Below are positions 24,725 to 32,672 of a DNA stretch of 64,000 bases, piece after piece; position 1 is the first letter of the stretch, and each line of letters starts with the position of its first letter. A program made the translations under genes and the position numbers. Under the pieces are notes generated by a model. It was not told the origin of the DNA. It made no database searches and saw only the letters and a list, made by a program, of their open reading frames with translations. The stretch is from NCBI RefSeq assembly GCF_021391535.1, contig NZ_CP090066.1, positions 633,501-697,500 of the forward strand, in the 5' to 3' direction. This stretch comes from Aurantimonas sp. HBX-1 (lineage in GTDB: Bacteria > Pseudomonadota > Alphaproteobacteria > Rhizobiales > Rhizobiaceae).

Positions 24725-25747
24725 ATGGATATGAACATGCTGAACAGGAGCCTCGTCGCGCTGGGTGGCCTCGCGGTGGCCGCCCTCTGCACTCCGGTGC
24801 AGGCCGAGCCGACGGCCTATCCGCTGACGATCGAGAATTGCGGGCAGGCGGTCACGTTCGAAAAGGCGCCGGAGCGGGCCGTCGCGCTGGGGCAGAACAG
24901 CGCCGAGGTAATGCTGCTGCTCGGGCTGGAGGACCGGATGGCCGCCACCGCGTTCTGGCCGAACAAGGTGCTGCCCGAACTTCAGGCCGCCAACGACAAG
25001 GTCGAGGTTCTGACCGTCGAGTTCCCGACGCTGGAGTCGGTTCTGTCGAAACAGCCCGACTTCGTCGCCTCGATGCTGACGACGCTGATGGGGCCGGACA
25101 GCAAGGTCGCCAAGCGGGACGATTTCGAGAGCCTCGGAATTCCGACCTATCTGTCGCCGAGCGCCTGCTCCACGACGCTGGACGCCCATGACGCCTATGG
25201 CAGCCGCGGCGAATTGTGGACCATGGACCTGCTCTACAAGGAGATCGAGGAGCTTGCGCGCATCTTCGACGTCGCCGACCGCGGAGAGGCCATCATCGAG
25301 GACTTCAAGGCGCGCGAGGCCGCCCTGCGTGCCGAGTTCACGGACCGGGAGGATCTGACCTTCCTGTTCTGGTTCTCCAGCCCGTCACCCGCGGACGACG
25401 CCTATCTGGGCGGCGGTAATGGGCCGTCGGGCTATATCGCCGACATTCTGGGCGGGTCGAACGCGGTGAAGACCGAGGCCGAATGGCCGACGCTCGGCTG
25501 GGAAGGCATCATGGCCGCCAATCCCACCGTCTTCGTGGCCTCGCAGGTGGATCGCAACCGCTGGGAGCTCGACGACGCCGAGGCGAAGGTCGCCTATCTG
25601 ACATCCGACCCGACCGTGAGCCAGATGGACGCGGTGAAGGCTGGACGGATTGTCGTCATGAGCGGCGCTGCGATGAATCCGAGCATCCGCACGATCTACG
25701 GCGCCGAGCAGGTCGCCGAACAATTGCGGACCCTCGGTCTGCCGTGA
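24725..25747 (+). CDS. ABC transporter substrate-binding protein, BtuF/FepB type (siderophore, haem or cobalamin)
   Basis: About 340 residues with a signal peptide (~1-27, cleavage VQA-E) and a class III periplasmic binding fold: the start YPLTIENCGQAVTFEKAPER and the block VALGQNSAEVMLLLGLEDRM, then PTLESVLSKQPDFVAS, TEAEWPTLGWEGIMAANPTVF and the C-terminal QMDAVKAGRIVVM. This is typical of iron-siderophore and cobalamin receptors. ATGs at 24731 and 24737 are alternatives. Its stop overlaps the GTG of the permease gene, so the importer is co-translated. Ligand not determined. Confidence 0.9.
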   Translation: MDMNMLNRSLVALGGLAVAALCTPVQAEPTAYPLTIENCGQAVTFEKAPERAVALGQNSAEVMLLLGLEDRMAATAFWPNKVLPELQAANDKVEVLTVEFPTLESVLSKQPDFVASMLTTLMGPDSKVAKRDDFESLGIPTYLSPSACSTTLDAHDAYGSRGELWTMDLLYKEIEELARIFDVADRGEAIIEDFKAREAALRAEFTDREDLTFLFWFSSPSPADDAYLGGGNGPSGYIADILGGSNAVKTEAEWPTLGWEGIMAANPTVFVASQVDRNRWELDDAEAKVAYLTSDPTVSQMDAVKAGRIVVMSGAAMNPSIRTIYGAEQVAEQLRTLGLP

Positions 25748-26784
25748 CCACATCGGAAGAAGCCGAACGAGGGGCCGGTGGGCTTGTCCTCTTCCTGGCG
25801 CTGTTTCTCGTCGCTCTCGCCTTCGCGGTCGCTCTGGCAACTGCCATCGGCGATTACAATATCGGGCTCGGCACGGTGGTTCTTGCCATCACCAATGGCC
25901 TCGGCCTGACCAGTGCCGACATTCCGCCGATCCAGGAAAGCGTCATCTGGGACCTGCGCCTGAGCCGGGCGCTGGTGGCCGCGCTCGCCGGCGCTGGTCT
26001 GGCGCTTTGCGGTGCCATCCTTCAGGCGCTGTTGCGCAACCCGCTGGCCGAACCTTTCGTTCTCGGCGTTTCGGCCGGCGCCTCCACCGGGGCGGTCTGC
26101 GTGATCGTTCTGGGCATCGGCGCGGGCGGCCTGTCGCTTTCGATGGGCGCCTTCGCCGGCGCCTTTGCCGCGTTCGCCGTCGTCGCGATCCTGTCCAACG
26201 GCGCCACGAGCGGGCCCAATCACACGATCCTCGCCGGCGTCGCCGCAGCGCAGCTCTTCAACGCGCTGACCTCCTACATCGTCACCACCTCCGGTAACGC
26301 CCAGCAGGCACGCGACGTCATGTTCTGGCTGCTCGGCAGCTTCGGCGGCGTGCGCTGGCCTGACTTCCAGCTTCTGGTCGTGGTGGTGGTCCTGGGTCTA
26401 GGCATCTGCCTGTGGATGGCCCGCGCGCTCGACGCCTTTACCTTCGGCGACGAGGATGCGGCGGCGCTCGGCGTGCCGGTGGCACGCATCCGGCTGGTGC
26501 TGTTCGCCGTCACCGCCATGGTCACAGCGTCGATCGTCAGCATGGTCGGCGCGATCGGCTTTGTCGGCCTCGTCGTCCCGCATGCGGCCCGTTACGTCGT
26601 AGGACCGACGCATCTGCGTCTGCTGCCGGCCTGCGCGGCCGCCGGGGCGGTGTTCATGGTTCTGGCGGATATCGCCTCGCGCGTCGTCGTCACTCAGCAG
26701 ACGGTGCCCATCGGCGTCGTCACGGCGCTTGTCGGCGTGCCGTTCTTCGCCCTGATCCTCTATCGTTCGCGGCCCCAGATATGA
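25744..26784 (+). CDS. ABC transporter permease, FecCD/BtuC family
   Basis: A 346-residue polytopic protein with the FecCD signatures: WDLRLSRALVAALAGAGLAL, GAILQALLRNPLAEPFVLGVSAGAS, GDEDAAALGVPV (the coupling region) and GAIGFVGLVVPHAARYVVGP. The GTG at 25744 overlaps the stop of the binding-protein gene (GTGA); longer in-frame N-termini would be inside that gene. It forms the channel for iron-siderophore, haem or cobalamin import together with the ATPase downstream. Confidence 0.93.
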   Translation: MTTSEEAERGAGGLVLFLALFLVALAFAVALATAIGDYNIGLGTVVLAITNGLGLTSADIPPIQESVIWDLRLSRALVAALAGAGLALCGAILQALLRNPLAEPFVLGVSAGASTGAVCVIVLGIGAGGLSLSMGAFAGAFAAFAVVAILSNGATSGPNHTILAGVAAAQLFNALTSYIVTTSGNAQQARDVMFWLLGSFGGVRWPDFQLLVVVVVLGLGICLWMARALDAFTFGDEDAAALGVPVARIRLVLFAVTAMVTASIVSMVGAIGFVGLVVPHAARYVVGPTHLRLLPACAAAGAVFMVLADIASRVVVTQQTVPIGVVTALVGVPFFALILYRSRPQI

Positions 26785-27542
26785 CGATCGTCGCCGACAA
26801 TCTCGTCTGGGGCGTCGGCCGCAAGACCATCGTGCGCGACGTCTCCCTGTCCGTGCGCAGGGGCGAAACCCTCGGGCTGATCGGTCCGAACGGGTCGGGA
26901 AAGTCGTCGCTCCTGCGCCTTCTCGCCGGGTTGAAGCGCCCGCGCTCAGGACGGGTGGAAATCAACGGCCGAGACATCGCGGAGGTCTCGCGCCGGACCC
27001 TGGCGCGGCAGGTAGCCTTCGTGCAGCAGAACGCCGCGACCGATACCAACGTGTCCGTCCGCGACGTGGTCAGGCTGGGGCGCACCCCGCACCGCTCGGC
27101 CCTCGGTGGCTGGTCGGCCGCCGACGAAGCGGCCGTCTCGGCCGCCCTGTCGCGGGTCGACATGCACCAGCGACGCGCGCAGGCCTGGCAGACGCTGTCC
27201 GGCGGTGAACGCCAGCGGGTTCATATCGCAAGGGCATTGGCGCAAGCGCCTATGGTCATGTTTCTCGACGAGCCGACCAACCATCTCGACATTCACCATC
27301 AGATCGAGATCCTGCGCATGGTGCGCGATCTGGATCTGACCAGCATCGTGGCGCTTCACGACCTGAATCTCGCGGCCATGTTCTGCGACCGGATCGTGGT
27401 GATGCAGGAAGGCGCGCTGGTCGAATGCGGTGCGCCGGCGGACGTGCTGAGCCAAGCTCTGCTCAAGAACGTCTTCCGCATCGAGGCGGAGGTCGAGCTC
27501 GCCGGTTCCGGCCGCCCGCACATCCGGTTTTGCAGCGATTGA
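26781..27542 (+). CDS. ABC transporter ATPase, FepC/BtuD type
   Basis: A 253-residue ATPase with Walker A GPNGSGKSS (residues ~36-44), Q-loop FVQQNA, signature LSGGERQRV, Walker B VMFLDEPTNHLD and the switch His in ALHDLNLA. It is typical of FecE/FepC iron-complex importers. The ATG overlaps the permease stop (ATGA), completing the three-gene importer. The 3' end overlaps or abuts an EamA-type exporter gene. Confidence 0.94.
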   Translation: MTIVADNLVWGVGRKTIVRDVSLSVRRGETLGLIGPNGSGKSSLLRLLAGLKRPRSGRVEINGRDIAEVSRRTLARQVAFVQQNAATDTNVSVRDVVRLGRTPHRSALGGWSAADEAAVSAALSRVDMHQRRAQAWQTLSGGERQRVHIARALAQAPMVMFLDEPTNHLDIHHQIEILRMVRDLDLTSIVALHDLNLAAMFCDRIVVMQEGALVECGAPADVLSQALLKNVFRIEAEVELAGSGRPHIRFCSD

Positions 27543-27547
27543 GCGCC

Positions 27548-28450
27548 GTGCGCGAAGAGTTTCGCCTTCCGATCGCCGAGGAGTCCCTCGGCATCTGGCT
27601 GCGCATCGGTTCCACATTGGCCTTCGCGGCGATGGGCGTTTGCATCAAGGCCCTGAGCGGTTCGGTGCCGCTCGGGCAGATGGTGTTCTTCCGCTCGGCA
27701 GTTGCCCTGCTGCCTTTGGTGCTGTTCTTGTGGTGGAGCGGCGATTTCCCGTGTGGTCTTGCTACGCGCCGACCGCTTGGCCATGTCGCGCGCTCGCTTC
27801 TCGGTGCGTGCGCCATGTTCACCGCCTTTGCCACGATCAGCCTTCTTCCTCTCGCGGAAGCGACGCTTCTGTCCTATCTGGCCCCGGTGATGCTGGCGCT
27901 TCTCGGGTGGGCGCTCCTGGGGGAGGGCCTCGGCCCGCGACGGATCGGCGGCATCGTTCTCGGTCTTTGCGGCGGCGCCGCCTTCTGCCTGCCTGCCGTT
28001 TCCGGAGACCTTGCCGATGGCGCGCTTCTCGGTCTCTTGCTGGGGCTGGCGACGGGGCTGCTCACGGCCGGCGCGCTGATCCAGGTCCGCCGCCTGACCC
28101 TGGCCGGTGAAAGGGCGGGCGCGATCGCCTTCTGGTTTTCCGTCGTGTGTGCCCTGGCCGGGCTGGCGACCCTGCCATTCGGCTGGGTCATGCCAGGGGC
28201 CAAGCAAGCGGCACTGCTGTTCAGTGCGGGCCTTGCTGGGGGGATCGCGCATATCCTGATGACTCTATCCTTTCGCCATGCGGAGGCCGCGGCCCTCGCG
28301 CCGTTCGAATATCTCTCAATCTTGTGGGCTGCTGCCGCCGGGGCCCTCTTCTTCGCCGAGGTCCCGAACTGGGCGTTTCTCATCGCTGCACCGCTGATCC
28401 TTGCCGGCTCCCTTGTCGCCCTGCCGAAACGTCGCAGACCACGGAAATGA
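27548..28450 (+). CDS. EamA/RhaT-family (DMT superfamily) membrane transporter
   Basis: About 300 residues with ten hydrophobic segments in two EamA repeats (first FAAMGVCIKALSGSVPLGQM, second AGGIAHILMTLSFRHAEAAA). It could export metabolites such as amino acids or import a small solute. The start is GTG at 27548; a TTG at 27539 overlapping the ATPase stop is an alternative. Being directly attached to an iron/cobalamin-type importer, it may act in the same trafficking, for example of a metallophore or its precursor, but this is only suggested by position. Confidence 0.82.
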   Translation: MREEFRLPIAEESLGIWLRIGSTLAFAAMGVCIKALSGSVPLGQMVFFRSAVALLPLVLFLWWSGDFPCGLATRRPLGHVARSLLGACAMFTAFATISLLPLAEATLLSYLAPVMLALLGWALLGEGLGPRRIGGIVLGLCGGAAFCLPAVSGDLADGALLGLLLGLATGLLTAGALIQVRRLTLAGERAGAIAFWFSVVCALAGLATLPFGWVMPGAKQAALLFSAGLAGGIAHILMTLSFRHAEAAALAPFEYLSILWAAAAGALFFAEVPNWAFLIAAPLILAGSLVALPKRRRPRK

Positions 28451-28714
28451 CAGCGCCAAAGGCCGTCTGTCGCGGCAGGGCTTGAGACCTCTGCCACCGT
28501 CATGCTTGGAGCTACGACCTGACCGAGGAACCCTGTCCGGCATGGGTCGACAACGGAACGGCAGCTTTCCGCAATCCCGTCTGGAAAGCTGCCAGTCGGT
28601 TTCGGCCCATAGGCGACCCTCGATGTCGTTCTTCACTTGGTCAATCCGGCCGGTGGAGAAAGGCAGTGGGACATTCGAAGCCTCGACTTTCAGGATCGAC
28701 GTCCGTCGCTTCGA

Positions 28715-29572
28715 CTACCGCTTCGAAGCTTGCAGCTCGGCAAAGTGGGTTAGCATCCGGCAGGCATCTGCTTCCAGTCCCGTGAACAGGCGGAAGGCGC
28801 CCGCAGCCTGGAAGACGGCCATCCCTCCGCCATCGGAGACCCGGCAACCGCGCCGACGCGCCGCCTGGAGGAGGGCGGTGTCGAGCGGAAAATAGACGAT
28901 CTCGGAGACCCACAGATCCGGGCGCAGCAGCGTCTCGGGTAGTGGCAGGCCGGGATAAGCGGCCATCCCGATCGGCGTCGCGTTGACGAAGCCATCGGCG
29001 GCCGCAATGGCGCGCTCGAGATCCCCGCCGGCGAAGACCCGCCCGGCACCGAAACGGGCCGACAGGGCCGCGGCCGCCGCTTCCGCCCTTTCGGGTTCGC
29101 GGTCGATCAGGGACAGCGAGCGCGCGCCCATCGTCATCAAGGCGTGCGCCACCGCGGCACCGGCACCGCCGACGCCGAGCTGGACAATGGCCCCGAGCAA
29201 TGCGTCGGGGAGCGAGCGGCGGAAGCCTGCCGCATATCCCGACCAGTCGGTGTTGTAGCCCATGCGGCTGCCGCCGGCAAAGACGATCGTGTTGATCGCC
29301 CCGAGCGCCGCGGCGTCGGGGGAGAGCGTGTCGACGAGATCGACCGCCATCTGCTTGAACGGATGGGTGATGTTGAGGCCGGCGAAGCCGGCGTCCTGTG
29401 CGGCAGCGACGCGCCCGGCGAGCGTCTCCCGGTCGAGCCGTCCGCCGGCGAGGTCGAACAATTCGTACCGGTAGTCGAGGCCGTGGGCCGCGCCTTCCTG
29501 CCGGTGCAGGGCCGGCGACAGCGACGCGCCGATACCCGTGCCGACGAGGCCGACGCGCACTGTTCTGCTCAC
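28715..29572 (-). CDS. aroE: Quinate/shikimate dehydrogenase (AroE-like, catabolic type)
   Basis: A 285-residue NAD(P)-dependent dehydrogenase of the AroE family. N-terminal substrate domain: GIGASLSPALH (Ser17/Ser19 region), catalytic Lys in NITHPFKQ (K73) and Asp in NTDWSGY (D109). The nucleotide-binding domain has GVGGAGAAVAHAL. The GIGASLSPALH form, lacking the GHPxxHSLSP of biosynthetic AroE, is closer to degradative quinate/shikimate dehydrogenases. In this locus it would oxidise shikimate to 3-dehydroshikimate or quinate to 3-dehydroquinate. The start is GTG overlapping the GntR gene stop (GTGA), so it is translated with the two regulators. Confidence 0.85.
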   Translation of the reverse strand: MSRTVRVGLVGTGIGASLSPALHRQEGAAHGLDYRYELFDLAGGRLDRETLAGRVAAAQDAGFAGLNITHPFKQMAVDLVDTLSPDAAALGAINTIVFAGGSRMGYNTDWSGYAAGFRRSLPDALLGAIVQLGVGGAGAAVAHALMTMGARSLSLIDREPERAEAAAAALSARFGAGRVFAGGDLERAIAAADGFVNATPIGMAAYPGLPLPETLLRPDLWVSEIVYFPLDTALLQAARRRGCRVSDGGGMAVFQAAGAFRLFTGLEADACRMLTHFAELQASKR

Positions 29573-30234
29573 GACCGGATCGTCCCTGTCGCCAGCGCAT
29601 GCGCGACGCCGCCCTCGACGTGGCGGCGCAGCACGTCGCAGGCGCCGCTAGCATCGCGGCCCAAGGCGCACTCCAGCATGAGGCGGTGTTCGGCGGCCGC
29701 GACATCGCCGCGGAAGCTCAGCGCGATCATCTGGTAACGCAGATACTTGTCGAAGCTCGCGGCATGAGTCTCCTTCATGACCTGCGAGGGGCAGGCCGAG
29801 ATCAGCGCCTGGTGGAACAGCCAGTCATGCTGCTTCCATTTCTCGACATGGCTTCCGTCGCCGGCCGCCATGGCCGCTTCCATGCGCGACAGCATGTGGT
29901 GGGCGGCCAGCACTCGGCCCTCCCAGGCCGTGTCGCCGGCCTGGAAGGACTGCTCCAGCGCGTCGCACTCGAGGAGGAGGCGGAGATCGGCGATCTCCCG
30001 AAGATTGGCGACCGAGACGGGCGTGACCTGGAAGCCGCGCTGTCCCTCCGCGACGACCAGCCGCTCGGAGGCAAGCCGGTTGAGCGCCTCGCGCAGCTGC
30101 CCGGCGCCGGCCCCGTAGCCTGCCCGCAGACTCTCGAGCGGCAACCGCGCGCCGGGCGCCAGGCGCCCGAAGATGATGTCGGCGCGAAGCCGGCCATAGA
30201 CCGAGACCGGCTCGGTTCCCGAGAGGTCGTTCAT
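29569..30234 (-). CDS. GntR-family regulator, FCD (FadR-like) subgroup, copy 2
   Basis: 221 residues: N-terminal winged helix (SVYGRLRADIIFGRLAPGAR, LPLESLRAGYGAG, REALNRLASERLV) and a C-terminal all-helical FCD domain (REIADLRLLLECDALEQSF, HMLSRME, HDWLFHQALISAC, RLMLECALGRD...LRRHVEGG). Its HTH has the unusual GYGAGAGQLREALNRL. The ATG at 30234 overlaps the stop of the other regulator (ATGA). Paralogue of the gene at 30231-30902, sharing the FCD and tail. It probably controls the shikimate/quinate locus; FCD ligands are usually organic acids. Confidence 0.9.
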   Translation of the reverse strand: MNDLSGTEPVSVYGRLRADIIFGRLAPGARLPLESLRAGYGAGAGQLREALNRLASERLVVAEGQRGFQVTPVSVANLREIADLRLLLECDALEQSFQAGDTAWEGRVLAAHHMLSRMEAAMAAGDGSHVEKWKQHDWLFHQALISACPSQVMKETHAASFDKYLRYQMIALSFRGDVAAAEHRLMLECALGRDASGACDVLRRHVEGGVAHALATGTIRS

Positions 30235-30902
30235 GGCAGGATCCCGAGGCCGAGCGTGTGGGTCACGCATCCCGACACGTGCCGGTCGAGCAGCCCTAGC
30301 GCCGCCTCTGTGTCGCGGGCGACCGCCGCCTGCATCAGCCCGCGATGCTCGTCGGACGCCACCGCGCCCCGAAACACGAAGGCCACCATCTGGTAGCGCA
30401 GGTAGTGATCATAGACGCCGACATAGGCATCGATCAGTTCCTGCGAGCCGCAGGCGGCGATCAGCGCCAGGTGGAATTCGCGGTCGTAGCCCTTCCAGAC
30501 CGCGCGCTCGACGGGTTCGCCAGCGAGCATGCGCCGTTCGATCACCGAAAGCTTGTGGTGGGCGGCGACGACATTGCCCTCCCAGTCGAGATCGCCGGCC
30601 TTAAAGGCCATGGCCAGCGCATGGCGCTCCAAAAGGAGCCGCAGCGAGGCGACGTCCTGGAGATGCCTGGCGGAGATCGGCGCGACCTCGAAGCCGCGCT
30701 GGCTTTCGCTCCGGATCAGCCCTTCCGAGGCCAGCCGGCCGAAGATTTCCCGCAAGGTCGAAACGCTCGTGCCATATCGCTCGGCCAGTTCGGACAGCTT
30801 CAACCGCCCGCCGGGCGCCAGCGCGCCGAAGACGATGTCCGCCCGGATGGCGTCGTAGCTCCGCTCCGCGATAGAGAGCGAACCGACTGCGATGGTCACC
30901 AC
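30231..30902 (-). CDS. GntR-family regulator, FCD (FadR-like) subgroup, copy 1
   Basis: 223 residues: winged helix (YDAIRADIVFGALAPGGRLK, LSELAERYGTSVSTLREIFGRLASEGLI) and an FCD domain (LQDVASLRLLLERHALAMAF, HHKLSVIERRM, EFHLALIAACGSQELI, LGLLDRHVSGCVTHTL). The start is GTG at 30902 behind AGGAGGATC. It is first in the minus-strand operon GntR-GntR-aroE, divergent from the TRAP operon, with several palindromes in the intervening 170 bp. It is similar to the second regulator over its whole length, indicating a tandem duplication followed by divergence. Confidence 0.92.
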   Translation of the reverse strand: MVTIAVGSLSIAERSYDAIRADIVFGALAPGGRLKLSELAERYGTSVSTLREIFGRLASEGLIRSESQRGFEVAPISARHLQDVASLRLLLERHALAMAFKAGDLDWEGNVVAAHHKLSVIERRMLAGEPVERAVWKGYDREFHLALIAACGSQELIDAYVGVYDHYLRYQMVAFVFRGAVASDEHRGLMQAAVARDTEAALGLLDRHVSGCVTHTLGLGILP

Positions 30903-30959
30903 GATCCTCCTCGATGGGTCCGGCGATTGCGTAGCATGCCGCCACCCGGACCTGAACTA

Positions 30960-31025
30960 GGATATTTCGAATAATATCCGATGAAGTTCGTTTCTGATAT
31001 TGATATTTGGATCATCCGATCGGAT
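30960..31025. promoter_or_regulatory. Putative GntR operators in the divergent shikimate/quinate promoter region
   Basis: GGATATT (30960-30966) and AATATCC (30973-30979) form a 7-bp inverted repeat with a 6-bp spacer. ATCCGATCGGAT (31014-31025) is a perfect 12-bp palindrome with the same GGAT/ATCC ends. Two further GATATT units lie between (around 30996-31007). Two related operator sites match the two paralogous regulators. Confidence 0.55.
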
Positions 31026-31072
31026 AGTCCGGCGATGCGCCTGTGGGAGCGGGCGAAAAGGGAGGAACATCC

Positions 31073-32056
31073 ATGAACATCACCCGCCGCGCGGCGCTTG
31101 CCGCGACCGCGTTCACCGTCCTCGTCGCCGCCTGCGGCACCAGCCTGGCGCAGGGCAAGCCGAAGCTGCGCTTCTCCGCGGTGTTCTCCGAGCAGGACAT
31201 CCGCGCCGAGATGACCAAGCGCCTGGCCGAGAGCATCGCCGACGATTTCGTCCTCGAGCCCTATTACGGCGGCAACCTGTTCAAGCAGGGCACCGAGCTC
31301 GTCGCGATCCAGCGCGGCAATCTCGAGATGGGCAACATCGCCCCGCAGGACATCGCCAACCAGATCCCGGAATGGTCGATCCTGACCTCGGCCTACCTGT
31401 TCCGCGACGCCGCGCATCTGGAGGCCTTCTTCGACAGCGAGGCAGGCGCCGAGATGAAGCAGATGGTCGAGGACAAGCTCGGCGTGCACATTCTCGCGCC
31501 GACCTATTTCGGCACCCGCCAGGTCGGCCTGAAGCTCGACCGTGAGATCAACACGCCGGCCGACATGGCGGGCGTCAAGCTGCGCATGCCGGGCGGCGAT
31601 GCCTGGCAGTTCCTCGGCACGGCGCTCGGCGCCAATCCGACGCCGATGGCCTATGCGGAGGTCTATACCGGCCTCCAGACCGGCGCGATCGACGGGCAGG
31701 ACAATCCGCTGCCCAACGTCCAGAACATGAAGTTCTACGAGGTCATGTCGCAGATCGTCATGACGTCGCATCTCGTCGGCTTCGACGTCCTGGCGATCTC
31801 CAGCGAGATCTGGAACGAGATGAGCCCCGAGCAGCAGGCATCCTTCCAGGCCGCGGTCGACGAGGCGACGGCGTGGAGCACCGCCCAGCACCTGGAGCAG
31901 GAGTCGTCGCTGGCGAAGACGTTCGAGGAACAGGGCCTGAAGATCCACACCCCCGACGTCGAGGCGTTCCGCACCTACGCCCAGGAGCAGTATCTGAACT
32001 CCGACCTCTCGGCCGCCTGGCCCGAAGGCATGCTCGAGCGCATCAACGCCATGTGA
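31073..32056 (+). CDS. TRAP transporter solute-binding protein, DctP type (shikimate/quinate locus)
   Basis: The 327-residue protein has an N-terminal export signal with a twin-arginine-like start (MNITRRAALAATA) and a lipobox-like VAAC at residues ~17-20, so the mature form may be a lipoprotein or a Tat substrate. The DctP fold follows: FKQGTELVAIQRGNLEMGN, GTRQVGLKLDREINTPADM, VKLRMPGGDAWQFLG and VYTGLQTGAIDGQDNPLPN (the conserved ligand-binding stretch containing the Arg-rich partner). GGGAGGAAC upstream gives the start at 31073. It feeds the permeases downstream, probably with shikimate, quinate or dehydroshikimate. A stem-loop follows the gene. Confidence 0.92.
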   Translation: MNITRRAALAATAFTVLVAACGTSLAQGKPKLRFSAVFSEQDIRAEMTKRLAESIADDFVLEPYYGGNLFKQGTELVAIQRGNLEMGNIAPQDIANQIPEWSILTSAYLFRDAAHLEAFFDSEAGAEMKQMVEDKLGVHILAPTYFGTRQVGLKLDREINTPADMAGVKLRMPGGDAWQFLGTALGANPTPMAYAEVYTGLQTGAIDGQDNPLPNVQNMKFYEVMSQIVMTSHLVGFDVLAISSEIWNEMSPEQQASFQAAVDEATAWSTAQHLEQESSLAKTFEEQGLKIHTPDVEAFRTYAQEQYLNSDLSAAWPEGMLERINAM

Positions 32057-32062
32057 CCGCCG

Positions 32063-32095
32063 GAGAGGGGCGGCGGCGATGCGCCAGCCCCTCTC
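32063..32095 (+). promoter_or_regulatory. Stem-loop between TRAP binding-protein and DctQ genes
   Basis: GAGAGGGGC (32063-32071) pairs perfectly with GCCCCTCTC (32087-32095); the 15-base loop itself holds GGCG/CGCC. No U-tract follows. An in-frame ATG at 32079 lies in this loop, which argues against it as the DctQ start. Confidence 0.6.
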
Positions 32096-32153
32096 GCTCC
32101 CGGTGCCCGGGCGTGCGACGCGCGGGGATCGACCTCTTCGGGAAAGCAGACCG

Positions 32154-32672
32154 ATGGCTCCGAACCTCGTCAGCGTCGGGAAGTTTCTGCGGCGGCGCGC
32201 GGAAAACGCCCTCGCGGCCATGCTCGCCGTGATGTTTCTCGCCTTCGTCATCCAGATCGTCTTCCGCTATCTCCTCGACCTGCCGATCGGGTGGACGCAC
32301 GAGATCAGCGTCATCATGTGGATCTGGATGGTCCTGTGGGGGGCGGCCTTCGTGCTGACGGAAGCCGAGGAGATTCGCTTCGACATCTTCTATGGCGGTG
32401 TCGGTGCGCGCACGCGCCGCGTCATGGTCGTCATCTTCTCGGTTGCGCTGGTCGTCCTCTACACGCTCGCCATGCCGGCGGTCTGGGACTACGTGACCTT
32501 CATGCGCGTGCAGGAGACGAGCTATCTCGACCTGCGGTTCGACTATCTCTTCTCGATCTACGTCGTCTTCGCGCTCGCCTCGATCGTCCGCTACATCTGG
32601 CTCGGCTGGCGGGCACTGGCCGGCGAAGCGCCGGACGATTTCGGATCGACCAAGACCGGTTCCGGCGTATGA
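32154..32672 (+). CDS. TRAP transporter small permease, DctQ type (shikimate/quinate locus)
   Basis: 172 residues with the four-helix DctQ pattern: AMLAVMFLAFVIQIVFRYLL, THEISVIMWIWMVLWGAAFV, VMVVIFSVALVVLYTLAMPA and a last helix around YLFSIYVVFALASIV. The family WGAAFVLTEAEEIRFDIFY stretch is present. The ATG at 32154 is chosen as it avoids the stem-loop and matches family length; an alternative is 32079. It is followed without gap (ATGA overlap) by DctM. It connects the binding protein and large permease. Confidence 0.9.
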   Translation: MAPNLVSVGKFLRRRAENALAAMLAVMFLAFVIQIVFRYLLDLPIGWTHEISVIMWIWMVLWGAAFVLTEAEEIRFDIFYGGVGARTRRVMVVIFSVALVVLYTLAMPAVWDYVTFMRVQETSYLDLRFDYLFSIYVVFALASIVRYIWLGWRALAGEAPDDFGSTKTGSGV

